A stretch of 31,328 nucleotides of DNA from JABMMZ01 sp044341025 (GCA_044341025.1 JBIISM010000019.1:1-31328); one strand, 5' to 3'. Shown: positions 7,181 through 15,458, counted from the first letter of the stretch. Notes: generated by a model not told the origin, from the letters alone. A program made the numbers and translations.

Positions 7181-7356
7181 ACAAGATACAATGAATGCCA
7201 TTTTTTTTAAAAAAATGGTTTTTATTCCCCCTCGCCCAATCTTCAAGCCACTAGGCAAATCCGTAATGCTCGAATTATTTCGTTCGCGGCTTGGATTGGG
7301 TTTGGGAAAATAAAAATGCCAACTTTCTGCGAAAGTTGGCATTCATTGTATCTTGT
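7181..7356. repeat. 176-bp imperfect palindrome abutting tRNA-Arg
   Basis: The outer 20 bases, 7181-7200 (acaagatacaatgaatgcca), are the exact reverse complement of 7337-7356. Inside each arm are a hairpin (7198-7218; 7318-7340), a T-rich tract ending in CCC or TTTCCC on its own strand, and an inner inverted match cccaatc-ttcaagcc (7234-7249) with ggcttggattggg (7288-7300). Base 7356 is the discriminator base of tRNA-Arg, so the right arm starts exactly at the tRNA 3' end and supplies its terminator. Similarity stops at that base: the left flank does not resemble the tRNA. Confidence 0.75.
7307..7340 (-). terminator. intrinsic terminator of tRNA-Arg
   Basis: On the minus strand GCCAACTTTC, loop GCA, GAAAGTTGGC forms a perfect 10-bp stem followed by ATTTTTATTTT. 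It starts 16 bases after the tRNA 3' end and is part of the right arm of the palindromic element. Confidence 0.85.
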
Positions 7357-7429
7357 GCACCCGTAGGGATTCGAACCCCAAACCTCCTGATCCGTAGTCA
7401 GGTGCTCTATCCAATTGAGCTACGGGTGC
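7356..7429 (-). tRNA. tRNA-Arg (anticodon ACG)
   Basis: 74 nt cloverleaf on the minus strand. The acceptor stem GCACCCG pairs with CGGGTGC (discriminator A), the D-arm is GCTC..GAGC, the anticodon stem CCTGA/TCAGG holds the loop CTACGGA (anticodon ACG), and the T-arm has GGTTCGAATCC. CCA is not encoded. ACG would be deaminated to ICG by TadA to read CGU/CGC/CGA. A perfect promoter lies upstream (7448-7478) and an intrinsic terminator downstream. Confidence 0.97.
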
Positions 7430-7447
7430 ATTACCTTAAAAGGACTG

Positions 7448-7478
7448 CAAAAGTAAGCATAAAAAAATCCCTGACAAA
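7448..7478 (-). promoter_or_regulatory. promoter of tRNA-Arg, TTTG-N19-TACTTTTG
   Basis: On the minus strand, TTTG (7478-7475), a 19-nt spacer and TACTTTTG (7455-7448) fit the Bacteroidota housekeeping sigma consensus exactly. Transcription would begin about 7442, leaving a short 5' leader before the mature tRNA. The -33 box lies inside the terminator hairpin of the upstream T9SS gene. Confidence 0.75.
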
Positions 7479-7498
7479 ATAATTGTCAGGGATTTTTT
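7463..7498 (-). terminator. bidirectional-type terminator after the T9SS-substrate gene
   Basis: AAAAAATCCCTGACAA pairs perfectly with its complement around a 5-base loop (aataa at 7479-7483), giving a 10-bp core stem (TCCCTGACAA) flanked by A6 and T6. It ends the minus-strand gene at 7516-8835. Its loop-side bases also form the -33 box of the tRNA promoter. Confidence 0.85.
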
Positions 7499-7515
7499 AA
7501 ATGTTTTATGGTATC

Positions 7516-8835
7516 TTAGTTCAAGATAAACTTCGTCGTTGCTGTGAAATCAGCAGCAGTCATTGTGCAAGTGTAAACGCCATTGCTTAAACCTGAAGTT
7601 GAAACTGCAACATCAAAGTCGCCAGCTTCATAATCAGCACTGATGGTCTTAAGCAATTTGCCAGTTACATCATAGATGCTTAGAGTTACGTTTTGAGCTG
7701 ATGCCAATTTAACAGGAACAAATACTTCATTGTTGCTGTTGCTTGGGTTAGGGTAAATATTTCCTAAACCATTGCCATTCGCATCAACGTTTTTAACGCT
7801 TAATGTTTGGGTGGTTAAATGGTAATCAGTTCCTTCAAAAATTGTGTTAGTGAACACAGTGCCTGGTAGGTATGATTTGAAAATGCTTACAGTTTGACCA
7901 TATACGATTTCAAAGTTGGTGATTACTGAATTGTTTTGAGCTTCTTTATCAGAATTATCAACGGTAACACCCGCTTTGCTGTACAATCTAACACCGTACA
8001 TATTGTATTTCTTGTTCCAAGTTGAACCGTTGTAAGCAATACCTGTATCGCCAACTGCTGGTTTTTTCATTGGTTTGAAAGTTATTGTATGACCAATAAT
8101 GCTTGAATTTGGGTTGCTTGAGTTGTGAGGCACATTAATACCTACGGGTATAGAAAGTGTTCTTCCGAAGAAAGATGTTTGCGCGCCATTTAAACTTACG
8201 CTATCAGCAAATGCTTTAGTTAAGAAGATGGTATCTGTTTTATATGCACCTGAGTTCAATCTTGTTTTCGGGTTGTAAGCCGCTACTTTTGGACAAGAAT
8301 AGTAGTAAGCTTTGTTTGGATCAGCTTGGTAAACGTATGATTTATTGTCCAAACCAGCTGGCAAGAAATATTGTATAAAAACGGTGTCTACTATAGGTAC
8401 AGTATTAGCACCAACTTTCATGAAATCAGCAAAACGAACGTAGAACTGGGTAAAACGAATTGAATCCCAAGTGTAGGTATTGTGCTTAGAGAATCTTGCA
8501 GGGTTGTTAGAAAAAACCTCATCTCTTGGATCGTTAACTCTACCTAAAATATGAAAACCAGTTTTGGTTTTGGCTCCATCGGTTCCAACTGTGTACAAGT
8601 TAGTGTCCGGTTGGATGAAAGAAACAAAGCTAGTGATACCAGCACCGTTGAAATCGTTGTATGCTGTTGCATAATCGAACCAACCTTTACCAACTTCTCT
8701 TTTTGCGTTGTTGTTTTTGTTTTCGTTTTTAACCACTATTTTAAATTGCGGATAATCGTAATTGATTTTTTCTTTTACCTGTGCACTTACTGATAACAGT
8801 CCAAGGCCCAAGATTGTAAATAAAATTCTTTTCAT
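7516..8835 (-). CDS. secreted protein with T9SS type A sorting domain
   Basis: 439 residues. A signal peptide (about 1-18, ending VSA-Q) takes it to the periplasm. The last ~80 residues are a type A T9SS C-terminal domain: YPNPSN near 360, then LSIYDVTGKLL, the GLSNGVYTCTM block and a terminal TTKFILN. These domains are recognised by the PorUV translocon and cleaved as the protein is attached to or released from the cell surface. The ~340-residue middle is beta-rich, Asn/Thr/Tyr-rich, and not recognised; no protease or glycosidase motif is visible, so an adhesin or surface structural role is possible. ATG start without a Shine-Dalgarno; a TATTTTTG -7 box lies about 35 nt upstream. Monocistronic, with its own terminator. 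Confidence 0.9.
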   Translation of the reverse strand: MKRILFTILGLGLLSVSAQVKEKINYDYPQFKIVVKNENKNNNAKREVGKGWFDYATAYNDFNGAGITSFVSFIQPDTNLYTVGTDGAKTKTGFHILGRVNDPRDEVFSNNPARFSKHNTYTWDSIRFTQFYVRFADFMKVGANTVPIVDTVFIQYFLPAGLDNKSYVYQADPNKAYYYSCPKVAAYNPKTRLNSGAYKTDTIFLTKAFADSVSLNGAQTSFFGRTLSIPVGINVPHNSSNPNSSIIGHTITFKPMKKPAVGDTGIAYNGSTWNKKYNMYGVRLYSKAGVTVDNSDKEAQNNSVITNFEIVYGQTVSIFKSYLPGTVFTNTIFEGTDYHLTTQTLSVKNVDANGNGLGNIYPNPSNSNNEVFVPVKLASAQNVTLSIYDVTGKLLKTISADYEAGDFDVAVSTSGLSNGVYTCTMTAADFTATTKFILN

Positions 8836-8869
8836 GACGTATTATTATTTTCTTATAATTATTGGACGT

Positions 8870-8877
8870 CAAAAATA
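8870..8877 (-). promoter_or_regulatory. -7 box for the T9SS-substrate gene
   Basis: The minus strand reads TATTTTTG (TAnnTTTG), 34 nt before the ATG at 8835. No TTTG at N19, so support rests on the single box and its position. Confidence 0.4.
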
Positions 8878-8959
8878 ACACGAATGCTGCAAGTTTTTTA
8901 ATAAAAGAGGTAAAAAAAAACACAGATATTATAATTAATTAACAATCAGTTAATTAAAA

Positions 8960-9652
8960 TCAAATATCGCCGAGTCTCGGGCGCAATAAAATTTCTTCTA
9001 GCACACAATTATCGCGGTTTGCATAGGCAAACCACAATGCCTCTGAAATGCTGCTGGTTTTCATAAACCTAGATTCAGGCAATTCACTACCCGCCCAGCT
9101 GTCTGTTAGAGTAGCTCCGGGCAAAATAGAGCTCACTGCAATACCATCATGCATCAGCTCTTTTCTCAAAACCTTAGACATTCCAAGCAACGCATGCTTG
9201 CTGATGCAATAAGAAGCCCCATTCTCATAAGCCACAATGCTTGCAGTTGAGCAAATATTAAATATATAGGCGTCCTTATTTATTTTCATCAAGGGAATAA
9301 AAGCTTTGCTAAGGTAATAAGCGGCTGAAACATTTAAAGCCATTTGCAATTCATAGTCTTGATCGCGCTCTTCTGCCAATTTACCAGGCATAAATACCCC
9401 AGCATTGTTCACCAAAATATCGATGTGGCTGATCTTCGATTTTATTTCATCAATCGATTTGTAAACCTCTGTTTTAATGGATAAATCGGCAACTACATGC
9501 TGGAAGTTTTGGGGATAAACATCAAACAAGCGCCCTAATTCGCCGCTGCTTCGGGCAATGGCGAAAACATAAAAACCTTCTTTTAGTAATTTTTCAACAA
9601 TTGAAATTCCAATCCCTTTGGAACCTCCACTTACGACTGCGATCTTTTGCAT
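8960..9652 (-). CDS. SDR-family NAD(P)-dependent oxidoreductase
   Basis: 230 residues, classical short-chain dehydrogenase. It has the dinucleotide motif GGSKGIG (9-15), NNAG (82-85), N107, S135 and the catalytic Y148-x3-K152 pair (YCISK). ARS at about 33-35, after the second strand, is compatible with NADPH. The C-terminus EILLRPRLGDI resembles 3-hydroxy-acid (YdfG-like) dehydrogenases and some sepiapterin-type reductases, but the substrate cannot be read from sequence. The ATG at 9652 lies only 4 nt after a perfect TTTG-N19-TAAGTTTG promoter, so the mRNA should be leaderless. It is divergent from mlaE, about 117 bp away. Confidence 0.9.
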   Translation of the reverse strand: MQKIAVVSGGSKGIGISIVEKLLKEGFYVFAIARSSGELGRLFDVYPQNFQHVVADLSIKTEVYKSIDEIKSKISHIDILVNNAGVFMPGKLAEERDQDYELQMALNVSAAYYLSKAFIPLMKINKDAYIFNICSTASIVAYENGASYCISKHALLGMSKVLRKELMHDGIAVSSILPGATLTDSWAGSELPESRFMKTSSISEALWFAYANRDNCVLEEILLRPRLGDI

Positions 9653-9656
9653 GTTT

Positions 9657-9687
9657 CAAACTTACATCATTTTTGATTTGCCTCAAA
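9657..9687 (-). promoter_or_regulatory. promoter of the SDR gene, TTTG-N19-TAAGTTTG
   Basis: On the minus strand: TTTG (9687-9684), 19 nt, TAAGTTTG (9664-9657), then AAAC and the ATG. Both boxes and the spacing match consensus. The transcription start is expected at or next to the A of ATG. Confidence 0.75.
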
Positions 9688-9769
9688 ATACAATTCACAA
9701 CCGAGGTGTATATTTTGAAATTTAAACTAAACCCGATTTGTTTATCTTTACAGCCATTTTATTTCATTC

Positions 9770-10513
9770 ATGAATCAAAATTACTTTTTTCATTTTGGGC
9801 AATACCTATTATTCCTTAAAGGAATGATCTCCAAGCCTGAAAAAACAAACATATTTTTCAAGCGCATCTCAGACGAAATGCACAAAATTGGTATAGGCTC
9901 ATTGCCTATTGTAGCCATCACTGCATTGTTTATCGGCGCAGTTACGACGGTTCAAACAGCCTATCAATTGGTTAGCGGCTTAATTTCTAAATCTGTAATT
10001 GGAACCATTGTGTCTGACAGTACCATGTTAGAACTAGGCCCCACCATCACTTGTTTGGTGTTGTCCGGTAAAGTTGGTGCCCACATCGCTTCCGAAATTG
10101 GCAACATGCGCATCAGTGAGCAAATAGATGCACTCGATGTAATGGGAATCAATGCACCAGCTTATTTGGCCTTGCCTAAAATCATTGCAGGTGTGATTAT
10201 GATTCCACTCTTAAACTTTATAGCCATAGCATTGAGTATCTATGGTGGTTATATGGCTGGCGAGTTGTCGGGTATTTTAACCCATCAAGAATTTGTAAGT
10301 GGCGCCCGCGAAACATTCAAAGGCTTTACCTTGGTTTTTAGCACCATTAAAGCATTCACTTTCGCCTTCATTATCACGTCGGTAAGCAGTTACCAAGGCT
10401 TTTACACCAGCGGAGGTGCTTTGGGTGTGGGTGAATCAAGCACAAGAGCAGTGGTATTCAGTTCAGTATTGGTTTTGTTTTTTGATTATATTTTGGCCGA
10501 AATTTTATTGTAA
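9770..10513 (+). CDS. mlaE: MlaE-family ABC transporter permease
   Basis: 247 residues with about five hydrophobic segments, the MlaE/YrbE permease of the Mla phospholipid transport system (moves lipids between inner membrane and periplasmic carriers to keep outer-membrane asymmetry). Family blocks are the N-terminal FGQYLLFLK..SKPEK helix, SLPIVAITALFIGAV, a LGPTITCLVLSGKVGAHIASEIGNM block centred near 90-115 (the coupling loop with the EIGxM motif) and EQIDALDVMGI. The conserved N-terminal FGQYLLF segment supports the ATG at 9770 over a later Met. mlaF begins 1 bp after the stop. The MCE-domain partner MlaD is not next to it, unlike in many operons. Confidence 0.93.
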   Translation: MNQNYFFHFGQYLLFLKGMISKPEKTNIFFKRISDEMHKIGIGSLPIVAITALFIGAVTTVQTAYQLVSGLISKSVIGTIVSDSTMLELGPTITCLVLSGKVGAHIASEIGNMRISEQIDALDVMGINAPAYLALPKIIAGVIMIPLLNFIAIALSIYGGYMAGELSGILTHQEFVSGARETFKGFTLVFSTIKAFTFAFIITSVSSYQGFYTSGGALGVGESSTRAVVFSSVLVLFFDYILAEILL

Positions 10514-10514
10514 T

Positions 10515-11252
10515 ATGATTGAACTAAAGCAAGTAAACAAAAGTTTTGAAGGTCGCCAGGTTCTACACGACATCAATGCCATTTTTTTAAGTGGTAAAAA
10601 CAATTTAATTATTGGTGCCAGTGGTGGCGGAAAAAGTGTCATGATGAAATGCATGGTTGGCCTGGAGAGACCCGAAAGCGGAATGATCGAGTTTGATGGC
10701 AGAAATTTATTGGCCCTGGAAGACCAAGATTTACGTGATGTAAGAAGAGAAATAGGCATGTTGTTTCAGGGTACCGCTTTATTCGATTCTTTAACTGTCG
10801 AACAAAATATTGCCTTTCCATTGGAAATGTTTAGCAAAATGAATGCTTCAGAACGCCGCGACCGGGTTAATTTTTGCCTTAAAAGGGTGAATTTGGAAAA
10901 CATCAACAACAAATATCCAAGTGAAATAAGTGGCGGAATGAAAAAAAGAGTTGGCATCGCAAGGGCAATCGCGCTTGATATAAAATATTTATTTTGCGAT
11001 GAGCCCAATAGCGGTTTAGACCCTATAACTTCGCGTTTAATTGATGAACTCATCAATGAAATAACCCATGAATATGGCATAACAAATGTAATCAATAGCC
11101 ATGACATGAAAACAGTTTTCGATATTGGTGACCATATTATTTTCCTGTACAAAGGTCAAAAATGGTGGGAAGGCAACCGTGAAGATTTGAAGCATGCCCA
11201 AACTGAAATCAAGGAACTTGACCAATTTATCAAAGCAAGTTATTTCGAATAA
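10515..11252 (+). CDS. mlaF: MlaF-family ABC transporter ATP-binding protein
   Basis: 245 residues, complete ATPase of the Mla lipid transporter. It has Walker A GASGGGKS (34-41), Q-loop Q85, signature SGGMKKR (139-145), Walker B LFCDEP with D162/E163 and the H-loop H196. The first-codon choice is the ATG at 10515 (IELKQVNKSF), one base after the mlaE stop; a longer upstream frame only overlaps mlaE and has no homology. It would dimerise under the MlaE dimer at the inner membrane. Co-transcribed with mlaE. Function is confident from motifs and from the mlaE neighbour. Confidence 0.95.
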   Translation: MIELKQVNKSFEGRQVLHDINAIFLSGKNNLIIGASGGGKSVMMKCMVGLERPESGMIEFDGRNLLALEDQDLRDVRREIGMLFQGTALFDSLTVEQNIAFPLEMFSKMNASERRDRVNFCLKRVNLENINNKYPSEISGGMKKRVGIARAIALDIKYLFCDEPNSGLDPITSRLIDELINEITHEYGITNVINSHDMKTVFDIGDHIIFLYKGQKWWEGNREDLKHAQTEIKELDQFIKASYFE

Positions 11253-11293
11253 TCTTGCAAATAAACCATTTGAATTAATCTACAAAACAACAT

Positions 11294-13414
11294 ATGCCAA
11301 AAACATACGCTTTTTTCACAGCGCTTTTGATCTGTTTAGTCCTACTACCCTCTCATAAAACAGATGAGGGAATGTTTCCTCTAAGCCATTTAAAACAAGT
11401 TGACCTGCAAGCTGCAGGATTTAAAATTTCAGAAAAAGACATCTACAATCCAGATGGAATTGCCTTAACGGATGCACTGGTTAGACTTGGTGGATGCACT
11501 GGTTCTTTTGTTTCGGCTGAAGGGCTGATAGTAACCAACCACCATTGTGTATTTGGCGCTGTAGCGGGATTGAGTACCAAGGACAATGACTATCTAGAAA
11601 ATGGTTTTTTTGCCAGCGACAAAACCAAAGAACTAAAAACAAGCTTGACATGCAAAATCACTAAAAGCTATGAAGATGTTAGCATCAAGATTTTAGATGG
11701 TGTTAATTTGAACATGGATCCAATGGTTAAAAAAGAGATTATCAGAAAAAACATTGAAACCCTTCAAAAATTAGAGCAAGCCAAATACCCTGAATTAAGC
11801 ATAGAAATTAGCGAAATGTTTGTTGGATACAGCTATACCCTTTTCCGTTATCAACTATTGAAAGATGTCCGTTTGGCCTACGTGCCACCAAGGACGATTG
11901 GTGAATTTGGCGGAGAAACAGACAATTGGGAGTGGCCAAAACACACGGGAGATTTTAGTTTTGTGAGAGCCTACGTGGGAAAAGATGGCAAGCCTGCAGA
12001 TTACAGTCCTGAAAATGTACCTTATATCCCCAAGAAACACTTAAAAATAAATCCTAAAGGCACCAAGAACAAAGATTTGGTTTTTATCCTTGGCTATCCA
12101 GGAACAACCTACAGACAGGAACCCTATCAGTTCATTCAATACCAACAACAATATGTTTTACCGTTTGTAAGCAACTGGTATGGGTTTAAAATGAACGCTA
12201 TGGAAACCTTGGGAAAAGACGACCGCAATAGATATTTAAAACTTGCAGGAACCATCAAACAGCTGGCCAATACAAAGAAAAACTTTGAAGGTAAGTTGTA
12301 TGGGCTTAATCAAACTGGTTTGTTGCAAGTTAAAACCCAAGAGCAAGAAGCTTTAAAAGACAAAATGAAATTAAAAGGTGTTAGCACCGATTTTTTAAAT
12401 AAAATTGATAGCTTATACAAAATCAGATTGGCAAATGCAGAACGCGACATGGTTTTGAATTTATTCGGAAGAGAATGTATTGCATTGATGAATGCCATTA
12501 AAATCGAAAAATACATTTCAAATAACCCAAAAGCTGGGGCCAGCAATGATACCATGTGGAATGCTTGGCGGAAAAAAGGTGCCTTAGGACTTAGCAGCAA
12601 CATGCTAGACCACGATTTAGAGCAAGTCATTTTAGTGGAAATGATAAAAAGAGCGAAAGCGCTTTCAAAAAACCAACAAGTAAAAGCGATACAAAAAATC
12701 AAAAATCCTGAGAAATGGGTCAAACAAGCCTATCAAGAATCGTTTTTGGATGACGCGGCACAATTAAAGAAAAACATGGATTCTATTCCATGGATGGTCT
12801 ATAAAGAAAACGGCAAACTTAGAACTTTGGCCAAAGCATTGCTGCCAATTCTAAAAGAAATAGAAGACCGAAATATTGGAATTAGCGCACAATTAAACAA
12901 TTTAATGCCTACCCTATTGGATGCTCGAATAAATTACAATCAGAAGAAATTCATTCCAGATGCAAACAGCACCTTGAGATTTACTTATGGTTATATCAGT
13001 GCCTACAAAACAGGATTAAACAAACATCCAGAACCATACACGCAAAGAAGAGAAATTTTTGAAAAAAATGCGACAGATAACCTTGACTATAGATTGTCTG
13101 TCGCTGTTAAAGGATTGTTACAAACCGAAAATATTGCAGAAGAATTACTAGATCCAGAAACCAAAGACTTGCTTATTTGCATGCTTTACAATATGGATAC
13201 AACTGGCGGCAATAGCGGAAGTCCTGTAATGGATGCAGAAGGCAATTTAGTTGGAGTCAATTTTGACCGTGCTTATACAGCCACACTAAATGATTACAGT
13301 TGGAATGCAGATTACAGCCGAAGCATTGCAGTTGACATTCGTTATGTCATTTTTACGATGAAGTATCTGAACCATGCCGATAATTTGCTGTCTGAAATGG
13401 GCATCAATCTATAA
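11294..13414 (+). CDS. S46-family dipeptidyl-peptidase, DPP11-type specificity
   Basis: 706 residues, periplasmic serine exopeptidase of family S46 (DPP7/DPP11), found mainly in Bacteroidota and used to release dipeptides from oligopeptides. The signal peptide is about 1-22. The catalytic triad is visible: H84 in VTNHHC, D220 in WPKHTGDFSF, and S641 in TTGGNSGSP. Eighteen residues after the serine is an arginine (R659 in GVNFDRAY). In Porphyromonas gingivalis DPP11 the Arg at the same distance (S655/R673) gives Asp/Glu specificity at P1, while DPP7 has Gly there, so I predict DPP11-like activity. Length fits the family. It follows mlaF by 41 bp and may be co-transcribed. Confidence 0.93.
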   Translation: MPKTYAFFTALLICLVLLPSHKTDEGMFPLSHLKQVDLQAAGFKISEKDIYNPDGIALTDALVRLGGCTGSFVSAEGLIVTNHHCVFGAVAGLSTKDNDYLENGFFASDKTKELKTSLTCKITKSYEDVSIKILDGVNLNMDPMVKKEIIRKNIETLQKLEQAKYPELSIEISEMFVGYSYTLFRYQLLKDVRLAYVPPRTIGEFGGETDNWEWPKHTGDFSFVRAYVGKDGKPADYSPENVPYIPKKHLKINPKGTKNKDLVFILGYPGTTYRQEPYQFIQYQQQYVLPFVSNWYGFKMNAMETLGKDDRNRYLKLAGTIKQLANTKKNFEGKLYGLNQTGLLQVKTQEQEALKDKMKLKGVSTDFLNKIDSLYKIRLANAERDMVLNLFGRECIALMNAIKIEKYISNNPKAGASNDTMWNAWRKKGALGLSSNMLDHDLEQVILVEMIKRAKALSKNQQVKAIQKIKNPEKWVKQAYQESFLDDAAQLKKNMDSIPWMVYKENGKLRTLAKALLPILKEIEDRNIGISAQLNNLMPTLLDARINYNQKKFIPDANSTLRFTYGYISAYKTGLNKHPEPYTQRREIFEKNATDNLDYRLSVAVKGLLQTENIAEELLDPETKDLLICMLYNMDTTGGNSGSPVMDAEGNLVGVNFDRAYTATLNDYSWNADYSRSIAVDIRYVIFTMKYLNHADNLLSEMGINL

Positions 13415-13521
13415 TTCGCTATTTGTCTTTTTAAAAGGCCTAGATGAAGATTTTTTAGCTGAAATGCTTATTATTGTAACACAAAATTAAAATAGCCTTG
13501 TTAGACCCTATAAATATAGAA

Positions 13522-14646
13522 ATGGATGAAAGGTTTCTCGCTTTAGAAGATACCCTATTAGCCTATTCTCATGGTGATTTCACCAAAAAACTAGTCCTTT
13601 CAGAAAACCTCGACACGCTAGACAGTATAATGTCAGGCATTAATATGTTGGGAGAAGAGCTTGAAGAAACAACCATAAAAAGAGATTTTTTTAACTCTGC
13701 GTTTCATTCAATAACCGATAGTTTGGTTGTTATTGACAATGCAGGTGTGATTATAGATTTTAATGAGAGCTTTATCGTACTCACCGAATATAAAAAAGAA
13801 GATGTAATCGGTCAGAATCTTAAGAAATTTCTAAAGTTAAACCTAGCTTCTACCGTTCAGAAACTTGATAAGCACTCAAAAGCTATTGATTTCGAATCTG
13901 AAGTCACTAACTCTTCATCTAGAAAAATCATGGTAGAATGCCATGTATCTGTTATCGACAACAACAAGTGTCATTCTTTGGTCAAAATCCATGACCTTAC
14001 AGACAAAATACACCAGGAAGCTGGAAGAATTGCTACCATTATCAAGACCCAAGAGGAAGAAAGAAACCGTGTCGCTTCAGATTTACACGATAGCATCGGT
14101 CAACAAATATCTGCGCTTAAATTCTACTTTGATTCCATTCAGAAACAAAAGGACGAAAAGTTAAGAATTCAATTATTGAAAAAGACTGAAGCTTTAATTG
14201 ACAACGTTTCTGACGAGATTAGAAATATCTGCTTTCAATTAATGCCAAGATCCGTTGAAAAATTCGGAATCGGACAGTCAATCAAGCAGCTTGCAGATTT
14301 AATTCACTTTAGCACAGGGATTAAATTTGATGTCAAAATAGAAGAAAAAACAGACAAATTAGACCCCAATGTTTCAATGTCTGTTTACCGTGTTATTCAA
14401 GAGTTTGTAAACAACTCAATCAAGCACGCCAAATGCAAAAACATTGGCATACACTTGAGCATTAAACCTAAACTTTTGACTTTAACCATGACTGATGATG
14501 GCATTGGTTTTACGAACGATGCAAGCTTGAAAAAAGGGAATGGTATTGACAACATCAATCTCAGAATTAAATACCTAAAAGGTGAGCTCGATTTTAACCC
14601 CGAAAAAAACAAAGGTGTCAAACTAAATATTGCCATTCCATTGTAA
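13522..14646 (+). CDS. PAS-domain sensor histidine kinase, NarL-type (HisKA_3), soluble
   Basis: 374 residues. A HAMP-like helical N-terminus is followed by a PAS domain (about 50-160, DSLVVIDNAGVI to the VKIHDLTD end), a HisKA_3 dimerisation domain with phospho-acceptor H189 in SDLHDSIGQQ, and an HATPase_c domain with N-box EFVNNSIKHA, G1 DDGIGF and a short G2 GNGI. There is no transmembrane segment or signal peptide, so it senses a cytoplasmic signal or works with a partner. A TTG at 13498 would add eight residues but overlaps a TAGCCTTG -7-like box, so the ATG is preferred. The response regulator follows after 56 bp; the two form a NarL/UhpA-type pair. Confidence 0.9.
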   Translation: MDERFLALEDTLLAYSHGDFTKKLVLSENLDTLDSIMSGINMLGEELEETTIKRDFFNSAFHSITDSLVVIDNAGVIIDFNESFIVLTEYKKEDVIGQNLKKFLKLNLASTVQKLDKHSKAIDFESEVTNSSSRKIMVECHVSVIDNNKCHSLVKIHDLTDKIHQEAGRIATIIKTQEEERNRVASDLHDSIGQQISALKFYFDSIQKQKDEKLRIQLLKKTEALIDNVSDEIRNICFQLMPRSVEKFGIGQSIKQLADLIHFSTGIKFDVKIEEKTDKLDPNVSMSVYRVIQEFVNNSIKHAKCKNIGIHLSIKPKLLTLTMTDDGIGFTNDASLKKGNGIDNINLRIKYLKGELDFNPEKNKGVKLNIAIPL

Positions 14647-14661
14647 ATTTATATACCTTTG
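14630..14661 (+). promoter_or_regulatory. promoter of the response regulator, TTG-N21-TACCTTTG
   Basis: TTG (14630-14632) and TACCTTTG (14654-14661), 21 nt apart, overlap the end of the kinase gene. Transcription would start near 14666, giving a ~37-nt leader. The regulator and the gene after it could thus be expressed apart from the kinase. Confidence 0.55.
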
Positions 14662-14702
14662 CCTTAATAAAAACCAAAACGAACTAAAATTGCCTCAAAA
14701 TT

Positions 14703-15458
14703 ATGAGAAAAACCATTAAAATACTTATTGTTGACGATCACCCAATGGTTAGAGATGGATTAAAAACTATGCTTGAAATTGGATGTGAAGACATGAATTT
14801 TAAAGTGTGGGATACAGACAATTGTGATGATGCTGTAGAATACTTGAAAAATGAAAAAATGAAAATTGCCTTAGTCGATTACCAACTAATTGACTTAGAT
14901 GGTGCATTGGTTGCATCTTCATTGCTTCAAGAAAACCCTAAAATATCAATTTTAGGCATAAGCAATTACAACGAAATCAACCACATCCAAGACATGATCA
15001 TGGCAGGTGCTAAAGGGTATACGCTGAAGAACATTTCCTTTGATGCCTTGTTTAATGGCATCAAGATATTATTGAATGGTGGAACATTCTTTTCGCCAGA
15101 AGTTGCGCATCTATTGGCAAACCAATACTACAAAAAGTTGACCCAAAAATCCAACAAAGTTAAAGGGCCTAACTTCTCTACCAGCAACGAACAAATGATG
15201 GATAGCAATGAGTTGACAGACAAACTTTCTAGAAGAGAGATTGAAATTTTAACTTGTATTGCAAATGAAATGACCAACGAAGAAATTGCAGATAAACTAG
15301 AATTGAGCAAACGTACAGTGGACAACCACAGACAAAATATGCTAAAGAAATTAAATGCTAAAAACTCAATGGGTCTAGTCCTTGCTGCTATCAAAATTGG
15401 TTTAATAAATATTACCCCTTCAAAAAAGGCTAAATCCTCTTCCAAAGACGTTTCTTAA
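14703..15458 (+). CDS. NarL/FixJ-family response regulator
   Basis: 251 residues. The receiver domain (about 5-120) has acidic pocket D11/D12, phospho-acceptor D59 in ALVDYQL, S87 in GISN and K109. After a ~50-residue charged linker comes a LuxR-type helix-turn-helix (about 175-234; LSRREIEIL...NEEIADKLELSKRTVDNHR), then a Lys/Ser-rich tail. Partner of the kinase just upstream. The gene for a large envelope protein begins 15 bp after its stop, so that protein is the first candidate for part of the regulon or for signal input. Targets cannot be read from sequence. Confidence 0.95.
   Translation: MRKTIKILIVDDHPMVRDGLKTMLEIGCEDMNFKVWDTDNCDDAVEYLKNEKMKIALVDYQLIDLDGALVASSLLQENPKISILGISNYNEINHIQDMIMAGAKGYTLKNISFDALFNGIKILLNGGTFFSPEVAHLLANQYYKKLTQKSNKVKGPNFSTSNEQMMDSNELTDKLSRREIEILTCIANEMTNEEIADKLELSKRTVDNHRQNMLKKLNAKNSMGLVLAAIKIGLINITPSKKAKSSSKDVS

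Noticed and set aside
7158..7190. Possible decayed tRNA 3' end left of the palindrome (an ATTCGAA sequence like a T-arm loop)
   Set aside because: The stem around it has two mismatches, the boundary does not align with the palindrome end, and no acceptor or anticodon arm is found upstream.
7291..7482. 63-residue plus-strand open frame containing GIRTPNLLIRSQVLYPIELR
   Set aside because: This is the well-known spurious translation of the antisense strand of a tRNA gene; it covers tRNA-Arg.
10416..10514. 33-residue N-terminal extension of MlaF
   Set aside because: It lies wholly inside the mlaE coding sequence in another frame; the ATG at 10515 gives a normal-length ATPase.
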